NCBI RefSeq assembly: GCF_003051005.1
Contig: NZ_QAOW01000008.1
Span: 124,001-188,000, forward strand
From: Rhodococcus sp. OK519
GTDB lineage: Bacteria > Actinomycetota > Actinomycetes > Mycobacteriales > Mycobacteriaceae
Reading direction: 5' to 3'
DNA length: 64,000 bases
The translations under genes were made by a program, and so were the position numbers. This document shows positions 42,639 through 49,801 of this stretch, in pieces (position 1 is the first letter of the stretch; each line of letters starts with the position of its first letter). The notes beneath the pieces are model-generated. The model saw only the letters and a program-made list of their open reading frames with translations, did no database searches and was not told where the DNA came from.

Positions 42639-43310
42639 TCAGAGCAGGTGGGCCAACGGACTGCGATCGAGTTCGTTGCGCAATGCGTCGACGTCATCGC
42701 AGCAGTGATCGGCGCCCGCGTCGACCAGTTCCCCGCGCGAGATCCCTCCGCTCAGGACGCCGACGGTGGGCACTCCCAGTGCCCGGCAGGCACGCATGTC
42801 CCACACGCTGTCGCCCACGAACACGGCTCTGCCCGTGTCTGTTCCGGCGCGGTCGAGCGCGATCTGCACGATCGTGGGATCGGGCTTCGCGGTGTCGACG
42901 TCCTCGCCGCTCGTCACCGCGTACAGTACGGATTCACTGTCGAGAAGACGGCGCAGGATGGCCAGTTCGTCGGCCGGCGCGGACGTGGCCAACACCACTC
43001 GCAACCCGGCCTCGTGCAACTGCGCGAGGATCTCCCGGGCGCCCGGCAGCAGCCGCAACTGATCGGCGTCGTCTTTGTAGAAGCGTGAGTGCAGTTCGTC
43101 CACACGGTCCGCAGTCGCGTCCTCGATCCCCGGGCACACGTCGCGGATCAAGGTGGACCCGTCCATGCCGATCGCACGATGGATCCGCCATGTCGGCACC
43201 GTCAGACCCGTCTCCGTGAACGCGCGGTGCCACGCGTCGGCATGTAGGTAATTCGAGTCGACCAGGGTGCCGTCGATGTCGAACAGCACCGCAGCGTGGA
43301 TTTCGGACAC
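42639..43310 (-). CDS. HAD-superfamily phosphatase (PGMB/GPH type)
   Basis: 223 residues. Motif I is VLFDIDGTLVDSNYLHADAWHRAF (nucleophile and acid aspartates), motif II VVLATSAPADEL, motif III lysine in DTAKPDPTI, and motif IV VFVGDSVWDMRAC. The four-helix cap of subclass I follows motif I. This is the beta-phosphoglucomutase/phosphoglycolate-phosphatase group; the substrate is a small phosphate ester. Start GTG at 43310. The flanking glycosyltransferase suggests nothing specific. Confidence 0.9.
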   Translation of the reverse strand: MSEIHAAVLFDIDGTLVDSNYLHADAWHRAFTETGLTVPTWRIHRAIGMDGSTLIRDVCPGIEDATADRVDELHSRFYKDDADQLRLLPGAREILAQLHEAGLRVVLATSAPADELAILRRLLDSESVLYAVTSGEDVDTAKPDPTIVQIALDRAGTDTGRAVFVGDSVWDMRACRALGVPTVGVLSGGISRGELVDAGADHCCDDVDALRNELDRSPLAHLL

Positions 43311-43423
43311 CTGGATTCACGCCCCTCACGTCTGTCTGTCGCGTGCGCCTCTCGTCCTCTCAGGCTAACGGGATCGGGCCGCCCCCGCGCGCCGCAGTCG
43401 CGTCTCGCACTGCCACCTCAGAC

Positions 43424-43563
43424 CTATTGGACATGGGCGCGCACTCCGTGCACCCCGAACAGAATGAGTAGCTCGACGGCGCCGCCGTCGGCGCTGCCGA
43501 GCCAGTGTGGGTGGGCGGTGTCGAATTCGGCTGCCTCGCCGGCCGGCAGCGTCAGATCGCGGT
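43424..43563 (-). pseudogene. C-terminal remnant of a cupin-type regulator
   Basis: On the minus strand a frame reads RDLTLPAGEAAEFDTAHPHWLGSADGGAVELLILFGVHGVRAHVQ and then stops at TAG 43424-43426. This is the C-terminal cupin barrel end of XRE-cupin transcription factors (AGEAAEFDT.PHW, then the LFG..GER/RAH ending). No helix-turn-helix or cupin start is found upstream; the frame runs into unrelated sequence toward 43620. The rest of the gene has been deleted, leaving a decayed stub beside the GlcG-like gene. Confidence 0.6.
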
Positions 43564-43636
43564 CACCGCGCCGACATTCTTCGTGAACTGATCGACGGCG
43601 CGGCAGGGCGCTGAAAACCGTTCTACGGCAGGGTGG

Positions 43637-44053
43637 TCAGTCGGCGGCCATCCCCGCCTTCGCGTACTCGACGTCCTCGTCCGGCTGCGCGCCACTGACG
43701 CCGATCCCGCCCACGACCTCGCCGTCGACCACCACCGGCAGGCCGCCGGGCAGCGTCGTCAGCGACTGCGCGGCCTGACCGTCGATCAGTTCGACGAGCG
43801 CGGGGTGCGCGTCGGCCAGGCCCGAATAGGCGGTGGTGGGGATGCCGATCAGCGCGGAGGTGGCGGCCTTGGCCCGCGCCACACCGGCGGTGAACCATGC
43901 GGCGCCGTCGTCGCGGATCACCAGCACGTCGTGACCGCGGGTGTCCACGACTGCCACACTCACCCGGTTGCCACCCTGCCGAGCCGCCGCGATCGCCGCG
44001 TCGGCGGCGCGCCGTGCAGTCACCAGATCGAGCCGTGCCTGCTTGCCTGCCAT
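43637..44053 (-). CDS. GlcG/HbpS-like heme-binding family protein
   Basis: 138 residues of the DUF336 family: ARRAADAAIAAARQGGNRVSVAVVDTRGHDVLVIRDDGA, KAATSALIGIPTTAY, and LPGGLPVVVDGEVVGGIGVSGAQPDEDVEYAKAGM. Members include GlcG of glycolate operons and the heme-sensing HbpS; the role here is not known. GGGAGG lies about 8 bases before the ATG at 44053. It is followed, toward lower coordinates, by the cupin stub and a HAD gene. On the same strand upstream is a flavin monooxygenase, about 100 bases away, so they may share a transcript. Confidence 0.88.
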   Translation of the reverse strand: MAGKQARLDLVTARRAADAAIAAARQGGNRVSVAVVDTRGHDVLVIRDDGAAWFTAGVARAKAATSALIGIPTTAYSGLADAHPALVELIDGQAAQSLTTLPGGLPVVVDGEVVGGIGVSGAQPDEDVEYAKAGMAAD

Positions 44054-44151
44054 CCAACGTCCTCCCACTGTCGGTCTCGTCGAGCCTCGATCAAACACGA
44101 CACCCGCCGAACCCCCATCCGGCGGGCAGGATTCGACGGGCGTCGGTGCCG

Positions 44152-45927
44152 TCAGCCGAGGGCGGGCAATTCGACGCCGGCCAGATCCGCCTGGATCTGC
44201 AGCGCCAGGTACTTGCTGTAGTTGCGGACCAACATGAAGTTTCCGCCGTTGATCCAGAACCGGTCGTGTCCGGACCGTCGCCACACCGACCGCAGTTCGC
44301 CCTCGTCGTCGAGACCCCAGACGGGTCCGCAGGCGTCTGCGACCGTGTCGCCGAGGACCCGACGGGCGGTATCGAGGATGCCGCGGAACCCGGTGGCGCA
44401 CACGATGGTGTCGGCCGGGACGTGTGTGCCGTCCGACATGACCAACCCGTCGGCGACCAAGCGGTCGATCGATCCCGAAACGAGCCCGATCCGGCCGTCC
44501 ACGATCATCGGCGAGGCCCCGACGTCGATGTAGTACCCGCCGTTGCGGGTGAGGAACAGCATCATCACGCCGGTCCCGTCCGGGCCGCTGTCGTGGGTGA
44601 ATCCACTTGCGGTGAGCCCGTCGAGCAGGTCGCGATCGTGATCGGCCAGAAGGCCCACCCCCATCCGCAACCCGGCGACGAACTGCGGATCCAACCGGGC
44701 GGTGGAGGCGTCGAGCAGGTCCGCGACCTCGGTCGAGGTGTGCTCGCTGTAGCGGCGGCGCGCCTGATTCGACAGCGCCTGTCCGCTGACGACGTGGGTG
44801 GGGCCGCGCTGGACCAGCGTGACATCCCCGCCGGATTCGTGGAGGTCCTGGGCGATGTCGTGTCCGCTGTTGCCGGTGCCGATCACCACCGTGCGGGTGC
44901 CGCGGCGCCCGGGACCGGTCCGGTAGTCGCTCGAGTGCAGCAGTTCTCCGGCGAAGTCCTCGGCGCCCGCGATCGTCGGCATCACCGGTTCGGTGCCGCT
45001 GAGGCCGGTTGCCAGCACCAGATGCTGCGGGCGCAGGGTGCGACGTGTTCCGTCACGGTCCACCACGACGGTCCACCGCCGCGAATCCGGATCGAACGTT
45101 GACTCCACGATCTCCGAGCGGTTCCAGACATTGAGTTCCATTGCTCGGGAGTATATTTCGAGCCAATCGCCCATCTTATCCTTGGGCGTGAACACCGGCC
45201 AGTTCGACGGGAACGGCATGAACGGCAGGTGATTGGACCAGACGGCGTCGTGCAGCACCAACGAGTCGTATCGGCCGCGCCAGTTGTCCCCGACCCGATC
45301 CGCCCGGTCGACCAGCAGCGTCCGGACCCCGAGCACGCCGAGTTGCGCCGCCAGGGCGAGACCCGAATGTCCGGCGCCGACGACGAGCACGTCGGGATCA
45401 GCATCCAGGCAATCCAATTCGCGCTCGCGTCGCGCCGACCAGTACTCGATTCCAGCCGCGGGCATCTCGGTACCCTCGCGGCGCAGCGGACCGACCGCCG
45501 GTTCGTGTCCGGCGAGCGAATCGAGCGCGGTGAGCAGGTTCCGGGCACGCCAGGTTCCGTCGTCGGAGACGAGGCGAGCGACGCCGCGCACATGCCCGAG
45601 TCGCATCGTGAACCGGAACACCACTTGGATCGACCCCGGCCCCGCGCCGCCGGGGACCAGCACGGGCGGCGCCGCCGGATCGAGGTGCTCGTCCCGTACG
45701 CCCTGGGCGAGTGCGGCGTCGAGCAGTTCGGCGGTCCGGTCGCTGCCGTGCAGGCTGCGCAGATCACCGGTGAAGGCGAGCAGGTCACGCCACCACAGGT
45801 CCTGATGCAACAGATCCTCGGCACCCGCAGCCGTGCGGAGTAGCTCGGCGAAGCCCGTCAGCCACCGCTGCGCCACGTCCGCGACGACATCCGCATCGAG
45901 CGAGGAGACGTCCAATTGTGTTGTCAT
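44152..45927 (-). CDS. Flavin-containing monooxygenase-type oxidoreductase
   Basis: 591 residues. The N-terminal ~150 residues look like an NTF2-like domain. The FAD-binding motif VLVVGAGHSGLALAAQL comes next, then DNWRGRYDSLVLHDAVW, the FMO identifying motif FAGELLHSSDY, the NADPH motif VVIGTGNSGHDIAQDL and the late ATG-containing VCATGFRG. This is the family that includes group B Baeyer-Villiger and N-hydroxylating monooxygenases; the exact substrate is unknown. ATG at 45927 follows a GGAGAAGG site. It lies 21 bases after the SDR gene on the same strand, so the pair may act in one alcohol/ketone oxidation route. Confidence 0.9.
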   Translation of the reverse strand: MTTQLDVSSLDADVVADVAQRWLTGFAELLRTAAGAEDLLHQDLWWRDLLAFTGDLRSLHGSDRTAELLDAALAQGVRDEHLDPAAPPVLVPGGAGPGSIQVVFRFTMRLGHVRGVARLVSDDGTWRARNLLTALDSLAGHEPAVGPLRREGTEMPAAGIEYWSARRERELDCLDADPDVLVVGAGHSGLALAAQLGVLGVRTLLVDRADRVGDNWRGRYDSLVLHDAVWSNHLPFMPFPSNWPVFTPKDKMGDWLEIYSRAMELNVWNRSEIVESTFDPDSRRWTVVVDRDGTRRTLRPQHLVLATGLSGTEPVMPTIAGAEDFAGELLHSSDYRTGPGRRGTRTVVIGTGNSGHDIAQDLHESGGDVTLVQRGPTHVVSGQALSNQARRRYSEHTSTEVADLLDASTARLDPQFVAGLRMGVGLLADHDRDLLDGLTASGFTHDSGPDGTGVMMLFLTRNGGYYIDVGASPMIVDGRIGLVSGSIDRLVADGLVMSDGTHVPADTIVCATGFRGILDTARRVLGDTVADACGPVWGLDDEGELRSVWRRSGHDRFWINGGNFMLVRNYSKYLALQIQADLAGVELPALG

Positions 45928-45947
45928 TCCTTCTCCTTCGTATGCAT

Positions 45948-46790
45948 TCAGCGGGTGGTGAACCCGGCGTCGACCTTGAGTTCGGTGCCGGTCACGTAGC
46001 GGGCCTCGTCCGATGCCAGGAACAGCACCGCGTGGGAGACGTCGACCGGATCCACCCACGGGACGGGAATCGCATTGGCGCCCGCGAACAACGGGGCCAC
46101 CTGCTCCTTGGTCGGGTGTTCGACACCCGGCAGGAACAGACCGAAGCAGCGGTCGTTGATGATCATGTCGGTGTCCGTCGCCCCCGGATGAACGGTGTTG
46201 ACCCGGATCCGATGCCCTCCGAGTTCACCTACGAGCGTGCGCATCAGCCCGACGACGGCATGCTTGCTGGCCCCGTAGGCGGCGGTTTTGGCGGCGCCCT
46301 TGAGGCCGGCGGTGGAACTGGTGATGACGATCGAACCACCGTCGCCCTGCTCGATCAGGTGCGGGATGGCCGCCTTGCACGTATGCCAGACGCCCTTGAG
46401 GTTGACGTCGAGGACGTCGTCCCACTCCGCCTCGGAGATCCGGTGCGCCGGCTCCCCGCTGATGAAGATGCCGGCGTTCGCCACGACGACGTCGATGCGG
46501 CCGAGTTCTGCGACACCGCGGTCGACGACGGCGCGCACGGCATCGAAGTCACGGACATCGGCTTTGTCGGCGACGATCCGACGTCCGAGGGCTTCGACCC
46601 CGCGCACCGTCTCGGCCAGATCCTCCGCGGTGGCAGGCGGATAGAACGGCGTGACGGTGTCGATGCCGTCCGCGATGTCCAGGGCGATGATGTCGGCGCC
46701 CTCCTCCGCGAGCCGGAGCGCGTGACTGCGCCCCTGCCCTCGCGCCGCCCCGGTGACGAACGCGACCTTCCCAGCAACTCGTCCTGACAT
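45948..46790 (-). CDS. Mycofactocin-type SDR dehydrogenase
   Basis: 280 residues. The nucleotide-binding start GKVAFVTGAARGQGRSHALRLAEEGADIIALDIADGI, the insertion with DTVTPFYPPATAEDLAETVRGVEALGRRIV, NAGIF, the catalytic ITSSTAGLKG and YGASKHAVVG, and the C-terminal YVTGTELKVDAGFTTR match TIGR03971 SDRs, which keep NAD(H) bound and pass electrons to mycofactocin in actinobacteria. The substrate is an unknown secondary alcohol or ketone. GGGACG lies ahead of the ATG at 46790. It is the first gene of a probable operon with the FAD monooxygenase. Confidence 0.9.
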   Translation of the reverse strand: MSGRVAGKVAFVTGAARGQGRSHALRLAEEGADIIALDIADGIDTVTPFYPPATAEDLAETVRGVEALGRRIVADKADVRDFDAVRAVVDRGVAELGRIDVVVANAGIFISGEPAHRISEAEWDDVLDVNLKGVWHTCKAAIPHLIEQGDGGSIVITSSTAGLKGAAKTAAYGASKHAVVGLMRTLVGELGGHRIRVNTVHPGATDTDMIINDRCFGLFLPGVEHPTKEQVAPLFAGANAIPVPWVDPVDVSHAVLFLASDEARYVTGTELKVDAGFTTR

Positions 46791-47110
46791 GTCGTCCCTT
46801 CCACAAAACCGGCAATTCGGTCGGAAAGTAACGTCGATCACATCTGCGGCAAGGTAACGGTCCCGCTCACCGGGAATTCCTGTGCCGTGGATCACATATT
46901 CGCCGGAGGCGCGCCCGGAGGGGGTGAAGTTGACGCCCTACGCGGGACCGTCAACGGGCTCAAATCACCCAGTCCTTCACCAGGTTTCGACGCGACAAAG
47001 CGCGGCCGCAACCGCTAGCTTCATCTCGCAGCCTGCCGTGTTCGGGAAACGGTCAACCGTTTGAATTCGGTATTCCTTGCAGTCCAACCACTTTCACCCA
47101 AGGGGTAATC
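46791..47110. promoter_or_regulatory. Divergent promoter region, SDR / 38-codon gene
   Basis: 320 bases with no supported gene other than the SDR upstream leader. It contains the near-palindrome at 47047-47062, described separately. The SDR side has CGGAAAGTAACG near 46825. No clear -10/-35 pairs were fixed. Confidence 0.4.
47047..47062. promoter_or_regulatory. Operator-like palindrome upstream of the 38-codon gene
   Basis: AAACGG-TCAA-CCGTTT: perfect 6-base arms and a 4-base spacer, 49 bases upstream of the ATG at 47111. Its right end begins a GTTTGAAT that the other tiny gene (40015) also shows at the same distance from its start (GTTTCAAT at 39963). A regulator-binding site is a reasonable guess. 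Confidence 0.4.
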
Positions 47111-47227
47111 ATGGGATCTCTCTCTGCGCTCGACCTGTTCAGCTTCGCTCTCGGCAGCCTCGTCGACATCTTCGTCAGCGACAGCGGCTCCGCCAGCGAG
47201 CTCGAAATCTTCGCCGGCCTGAGCTGA
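47111..47227 (+). CDS. Very small acidic protein (38 aa)
   Basis: 38-codon frame with AAGGGG 6 bases ahead of ATG and a TGA stop. The product reads MGSLSALDLFSFALGSLVD and then IFVSDSGSASELEIFAGLS: amphipathic, acidic, serine-rich, no signal peptide. It mirrors the 33-residue product at 40015 in layout. A strong terminator lies 11 bases after the stop. Size, serine content and the likely mycolate envelope of the host recall PorA/PorH peptides of corynebacteria; that is an analogy without sequence evidence. A stand-alone unit with ribosome site and terminator makes it likely to be expressed. Confidence 0.6.
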   Translation: MGSLSALDLFSFALGSLVDIFVSDSGSASELEIFAGLS

Positions 47228-47238
47228 TCAAGGAACAG

Positions 47239-47275
47239 AAAAGCCCCCCACTTGCATGCAAGTGGGGGGCTTTTT
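47239..47275. terminator. Shared bidirectional terminator, small gene / tRNA-Ser
   Basis: Perfect stem: left arm AAAAGCCCCCCACT from 47239 and right arm AGTGGGGGGCTTTT ending at 47274, with loop TGCATGCA. The plus-strand T-run (47271-47275) ends the 38-codon gene; the minus-strand T-run (complement of 47239-47242) ends the tRNA transcript. The tRNA's encoded CCA begins at the very end of this element, so the two overlap by a base. Confidence 0.85.
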
Positions 47276-47365
47276 GGCGGTGGCGGAGGGATTTGAACCC
47301 TCGGTACGGGGTTACCGTACACAACATTTCGAGTGTTGCACCTTCGGCCGCTCGGACACGCCACC
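47275..47365 (-). tRNA. tRNA-Ser (CGA anticodon), reads UCG
   Basis: Class II tRNA folded by eye on the minus strand: acceptor GGTGGCG (47365-47359) pairs with CGCCACC (47285-47279), discriminator G at 47278 and an encoded CCA at 47277-47275. D-arm TCCGAGCGGCC, anticodon stem CAACA/TGTTG with the loop CTCGAAA, giving anticodon CGA. A long variable arm (TGTACGGTAACCCCGTACC) and the T-arm with GGTTCAAATCC complete it. The long variable arm confirms a serine-type tRNA. Confidence 0.95.
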
Positions 47366-47416
47366 GCCGAGAACTGTACCGGAGCCGAGGCTCAGCATGA
47401 AATCGGCTGGTCAGAG

Positions 47417-47614
47417 TTACTTTCCGGTGAGTTTGTCCTTGACTGTGGAGGCGGCGTCCTTGATCTTTTCGCCCGCGTCCTTGACGGCGGACTCAGCCTG
47501 GTCGCCCTTGCCCTCGTTCTTCAAGTCGTCGTCACCGGTCGCCTTGCCGGCGGTCTCCTTGGCCTTGCCGCCGAGGTCCTGAGCTTTGTTCTGCGCCTTG
47601 TCTGCGATTCCCAT
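47417..47614 (-). CDS. CsbD-family stress protein
   Basis: 65 residues, MGIADKAQNKAQDLGGKAKETAGKATGDDDLKNEGKGDQAESAVKDAGEKIKDAASTVKDKLTGK, a lysine/glutamate/alanine-rich helical bundle of the CsbD family, small hydrophilic proteins induced by general stress; biochemical role unknown. GGAGGA lies 6 bases upstream of the ATG at 47614; a GTG at 47618-47620 is less likely. It sits alone between the tRNA-Ser gene and tadA. Confidence 0.9.
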   Translation of the reverse strand: MGIADKAQNKAQDLGGKAKETAGKATGDDDLKNEGKGDQAESAVKDAGEKIKDAASTVKDKLTGK

Positions 47615-47759
47615 GAGCACTCCTCCGTGAATCTGCGTAGACCTTGCGGTCCCGGTGCCACACGAGCACCTACCTCCACCAGACCACGATTCGCCGAACC
47701 GTGCCGGGAAACTCGGGCCACCGAGCCGTCGATACCCGAGATCGAAGCAGGTCAGACGG

Positions 47760-48218
47760 CTATCGCTGGTCCCGAAAGAAGTTCTCGAGAATGCCCGCGC
47801 ACTGGTCCTCGAGCACGCCGCCGCGCACCTCGGGCCGATGAGTCAGGCGCCGGTCACGGACCACGTCCCACAGTGAACCGACCGCGCCCGTCTTGGGCTC
47901 CCACGCCCCGAACACCACCCGCTTGACGCGCGCGAGCACCAGCGCGCCCGCGCACATCGTGCACGGCTCGAGCGTCACCGCCAGCGTCGCGCCCTCGAGA
48001 CGCCAGCCGTCACCGTGAATCCGCGCCGCCTCGCGCAGCGCGAGGATCTCGGCGTGCGCCGTCGGGTCTGCCGTGGCCTCCCGGGCATTCGCGGCGCGCG
48101 CCAACTCCACTCCGTCCGCGTCGAACACGACCGCGCCCACCGGCACGTCCACTTCCGATGCGGCGGCGGCTGCGTCGAGGGCGGCGCGGATCATCCGCTC
48201 GTCGTCCTGAAGTGTCAC
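47760..48218 (-). CDS. tadA: tRNA adenosine-34 deaminase
   Basis: 152-residue cytidine-deaminase-fold enzyme that converts A34 to inosine in tRNA(Arg)ACG. The zinc site is intact: HAEILALREAAR (histidine and catalytic glutamate) and PCTMCAGALVLARV (two cysteines). The core and C-terminus (YDVRDRRLTHRPEVRGGVLEDQCAGILENFFRDQR, here WDVVRDRRLTHRPEVRG...) fit the family. Start GTG at 48218; an internal ATG at residue 9 is possible. It is coupled in order with its actinobacterial partner gene, 22 bases upstream on the same strand. Confidence 0.95.
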   Translation of the reverse strand: MTLQDDERMIRAALDAAAAASEVDVPVGAVVFDADGVELARAANAREATADPTAHAEILALREAARIHGDGWRLEGATLAVTLEPCTMCAGALVLARVKRVVFGAWEPKTGAVGSLWDVVRDRRLTHRPEVRGGVLEDQCAGILENFFRDQR

Positions 48219-48240
48219 CTGGAGCTACCCGACGAGTCGG

Positions 48241-48783
48241 TCAGCGCGACGAGAGCTTGTCGAGCTCCGCCGTCAGCTCCGACTCGAACCCGCAGCGCTG
48301 GGCGATCATCGCCAGCTGCTCGTCCGGATACAGGTCGGTCTCCGCGAGGATCACACCGAGCACCGCGTCGGGCAGGCCCAGGTCGGCCAGCACGCCGAGG
48401 TCGCCTTCCTCCCACGGCTCGACGTCGTCGAGCTCGTCCGGATCGATGTCCGGAATCTCGACGTTGAGCGTGTCGAGCACGTCGGCGGCGACGTCGTAGT
48501 CGATGGCCGCGGTGGCGTCGGAAATCAGCAGCCGGGTGCCCGTCGGCGCGGGGCGGACGATGACGAAGAACTCCTCGTCGACGTCGAGCAGACCGAACAC
48601 TGCACCCGAGCTGCGGAGCTCGAGCAGTTCCTTCTCCGCGGCGCGCAGACTGGTGAGCGCATCACCCGTCAGAGGGGTGCACTTCCAGCGACCTTCCTCA
48701 CGGACGACGGCGATACCGAAGCCGTCCAGATCCTCCATCGAACCTGCGGAGGCGCTGTTGTTGTTCGCGCGCTGTGCACCCAT
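48241..48783 (-). CDS. tRNA adenosine deaminase-associated protein
   Basis: 180 residues, the actinobacterial TIGR03941 family that is almost always encoded beside tadA. It has EDLDGFGIAVVREEGRWKCTPLTGDAL, FFVIVRPAPTGTRLLISDATAAIDYDVAADVLDTL, IDPDELDDVEPWEEGDLGVLADLGLPDAVLGVI, and TDLYPDEQLAMIAQRCGFESEL. Biochemical role is not established; partnership with TadA is inferred from conserved neighbourhood. ATG at 48783. The gene is transcribed toward tadA and is divergent from tyrA. Confidence 0.9.
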   Translation of the reverse strand: MGAQRANNNSASAGSMEDLDGFGIAVVREEGRWKCTPLTGDALTSLRAAEKELLELRSSGAVFGLLDVDEEFFVIVRPAPTGTRLLISDATAAIDYDVAADVLDTLNVEIPDIDPDELDDVEPWEEGDLGVLADLGLPDAVLGVILAETDLYPDEQLAMIAQRCGFESELTAELDKLSSR

Positions 48784-48832
48784 GCGCGCAACGGTAGCCC
48801 GCGCGGTGCCACTAACAGAAGTCCAACGATGA

Positions 48833-49801
48833 ATGTGCCAACCTGATGTGGTGTCTGATGCCGTCTCCGCGCCCCCCGTCTGCATTCTCGGCCTGGGTCT
48901 GATCGGTGGATCGCTGCTCCGCGCCGCAGTCGCCGCAGGCCGCGACGGCTGGGGCTGGAACCGCTCGACGCCCACCGTCGATGCCGCCCGCGCCGACGGC
49001 TTCGACGCCGACACCGACCTGGCCACGGTCCTGCGACGCGCCGCCGACGCCCGGGCACTGATCGTGGTCGCGGTGCCGATGCCGGCCGTCGACGCGGCGC
49101 TCGCGGCCATCGCCGAGCACGCCCCCGACTGCCCGATCACCGACGTGGTCAGCGTCAAGGCCGAGGTGGCCGCTGCCGTCGCCCGGCACGGCCTGCAGGA
49201 CCGGTTCGTGGGCGGGCATCCGATGGCCGGGACGTCGGAGTCCGGGTGGGAGGCCGGCGACCCCGAACTGTTCCGCGACGCGGTGTGGGTGGTGAGCGCC
49301 GACGACGGCGTCGACCCGTCGATCTGGTCGCAGGTGGCGCGGCTGGCGCTGGACTGCGGGTCGGTGGTGGTGCCGGCAGAGTCCCGCGAACACGACGCCG
49401 CCGTCGCGCGCATCTCGCATCTGCCGCACGTGCTCGCCGAGGCGCTCGCGCTGTCCGGCGCGGCCGGCGGTGATCTGGCGCTGGGTCTGGCTGCCGGGTC
49501 GTTCCGCGACGGCACCCGCGTCGCCGGCAGCGCACCGGGCCTGGTGCGGGCGATGTGCGAGGGCAATCGGAGCGCGCTGTTGACCGCGCTCGACGAGACC
49601 CTCGATGTCCTGAACCGGGCCCGTGCCGAGCTGGCGGACAGGGGCACACTCGCCGAGCTGGTCGAGAGCGGCCACGGCGCGCGTCTGCGCTACGAGAACC
49701 GCGAACGTTGGACCATCACCGGTATCGAACCGGGCACCACCGAGGACTGGCGCGAGCGGATGCGCGACGCCGGACGACGCGGCGGGGTGCTGCGGCCGTG
49801 A
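48833..49801 (+). CDS. tyrA: Prephenate dehydrogenase
   Basis: 322 residues. It oxidatively decarboxylates prephenate to 4-hydroxyphenylpyruvate in tyrosine synthesis. The Rossmann start is VCILGLGLIGGSLLRAAV; VVAVPMPAVDAAL, DVVSVKAEV and the catalytic histidine region VGGHPMAGTSESGWEAG are standard. C-terminal helices include HLPHVLAEALAL and APGLVRAMCEGNRSALL. No ACT domain follows. ATG at 48833 lies ahead of GTGs at 48848 and 48851, either of which could be the start. The stop overlaps the downstream amidase GTG (GTGA). Confidence 0.92.
   Translation: MCQPDVVSDAVSAPPVCILGLGLIGGSLLRAAVAAGRDGWGWNRSTPTVDAARADGFDADTDLATVLRRAADARALIVVAVPMPAVDAALAAIAEHAPDCPITDVVSVKAEVAAAVARHGLQDRFVGGHPMAGTSESGWEAGDPELFRDAVWVVSADDGVDPSIWSQVARLALDCGSVVVPAESREHDAAVARISHLPHVLAEALALSGAAGGDLALGLAAGSFRDGTRVAGSAPGLVRAMCEGNRSALLTALDETLDVLNRARAELADRGTLAELVESGHGARLRYENRERWTITGIEPGTTEDWRERMRDAGRRGGVLRP

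Noticed and set aside
47275-47365. A 103-residue minus-strand frame and a plus frame through the tRNA gene
   Set aside because: They cross the tRNA-Ser gene, whose structure and anticodon are unambiguous.
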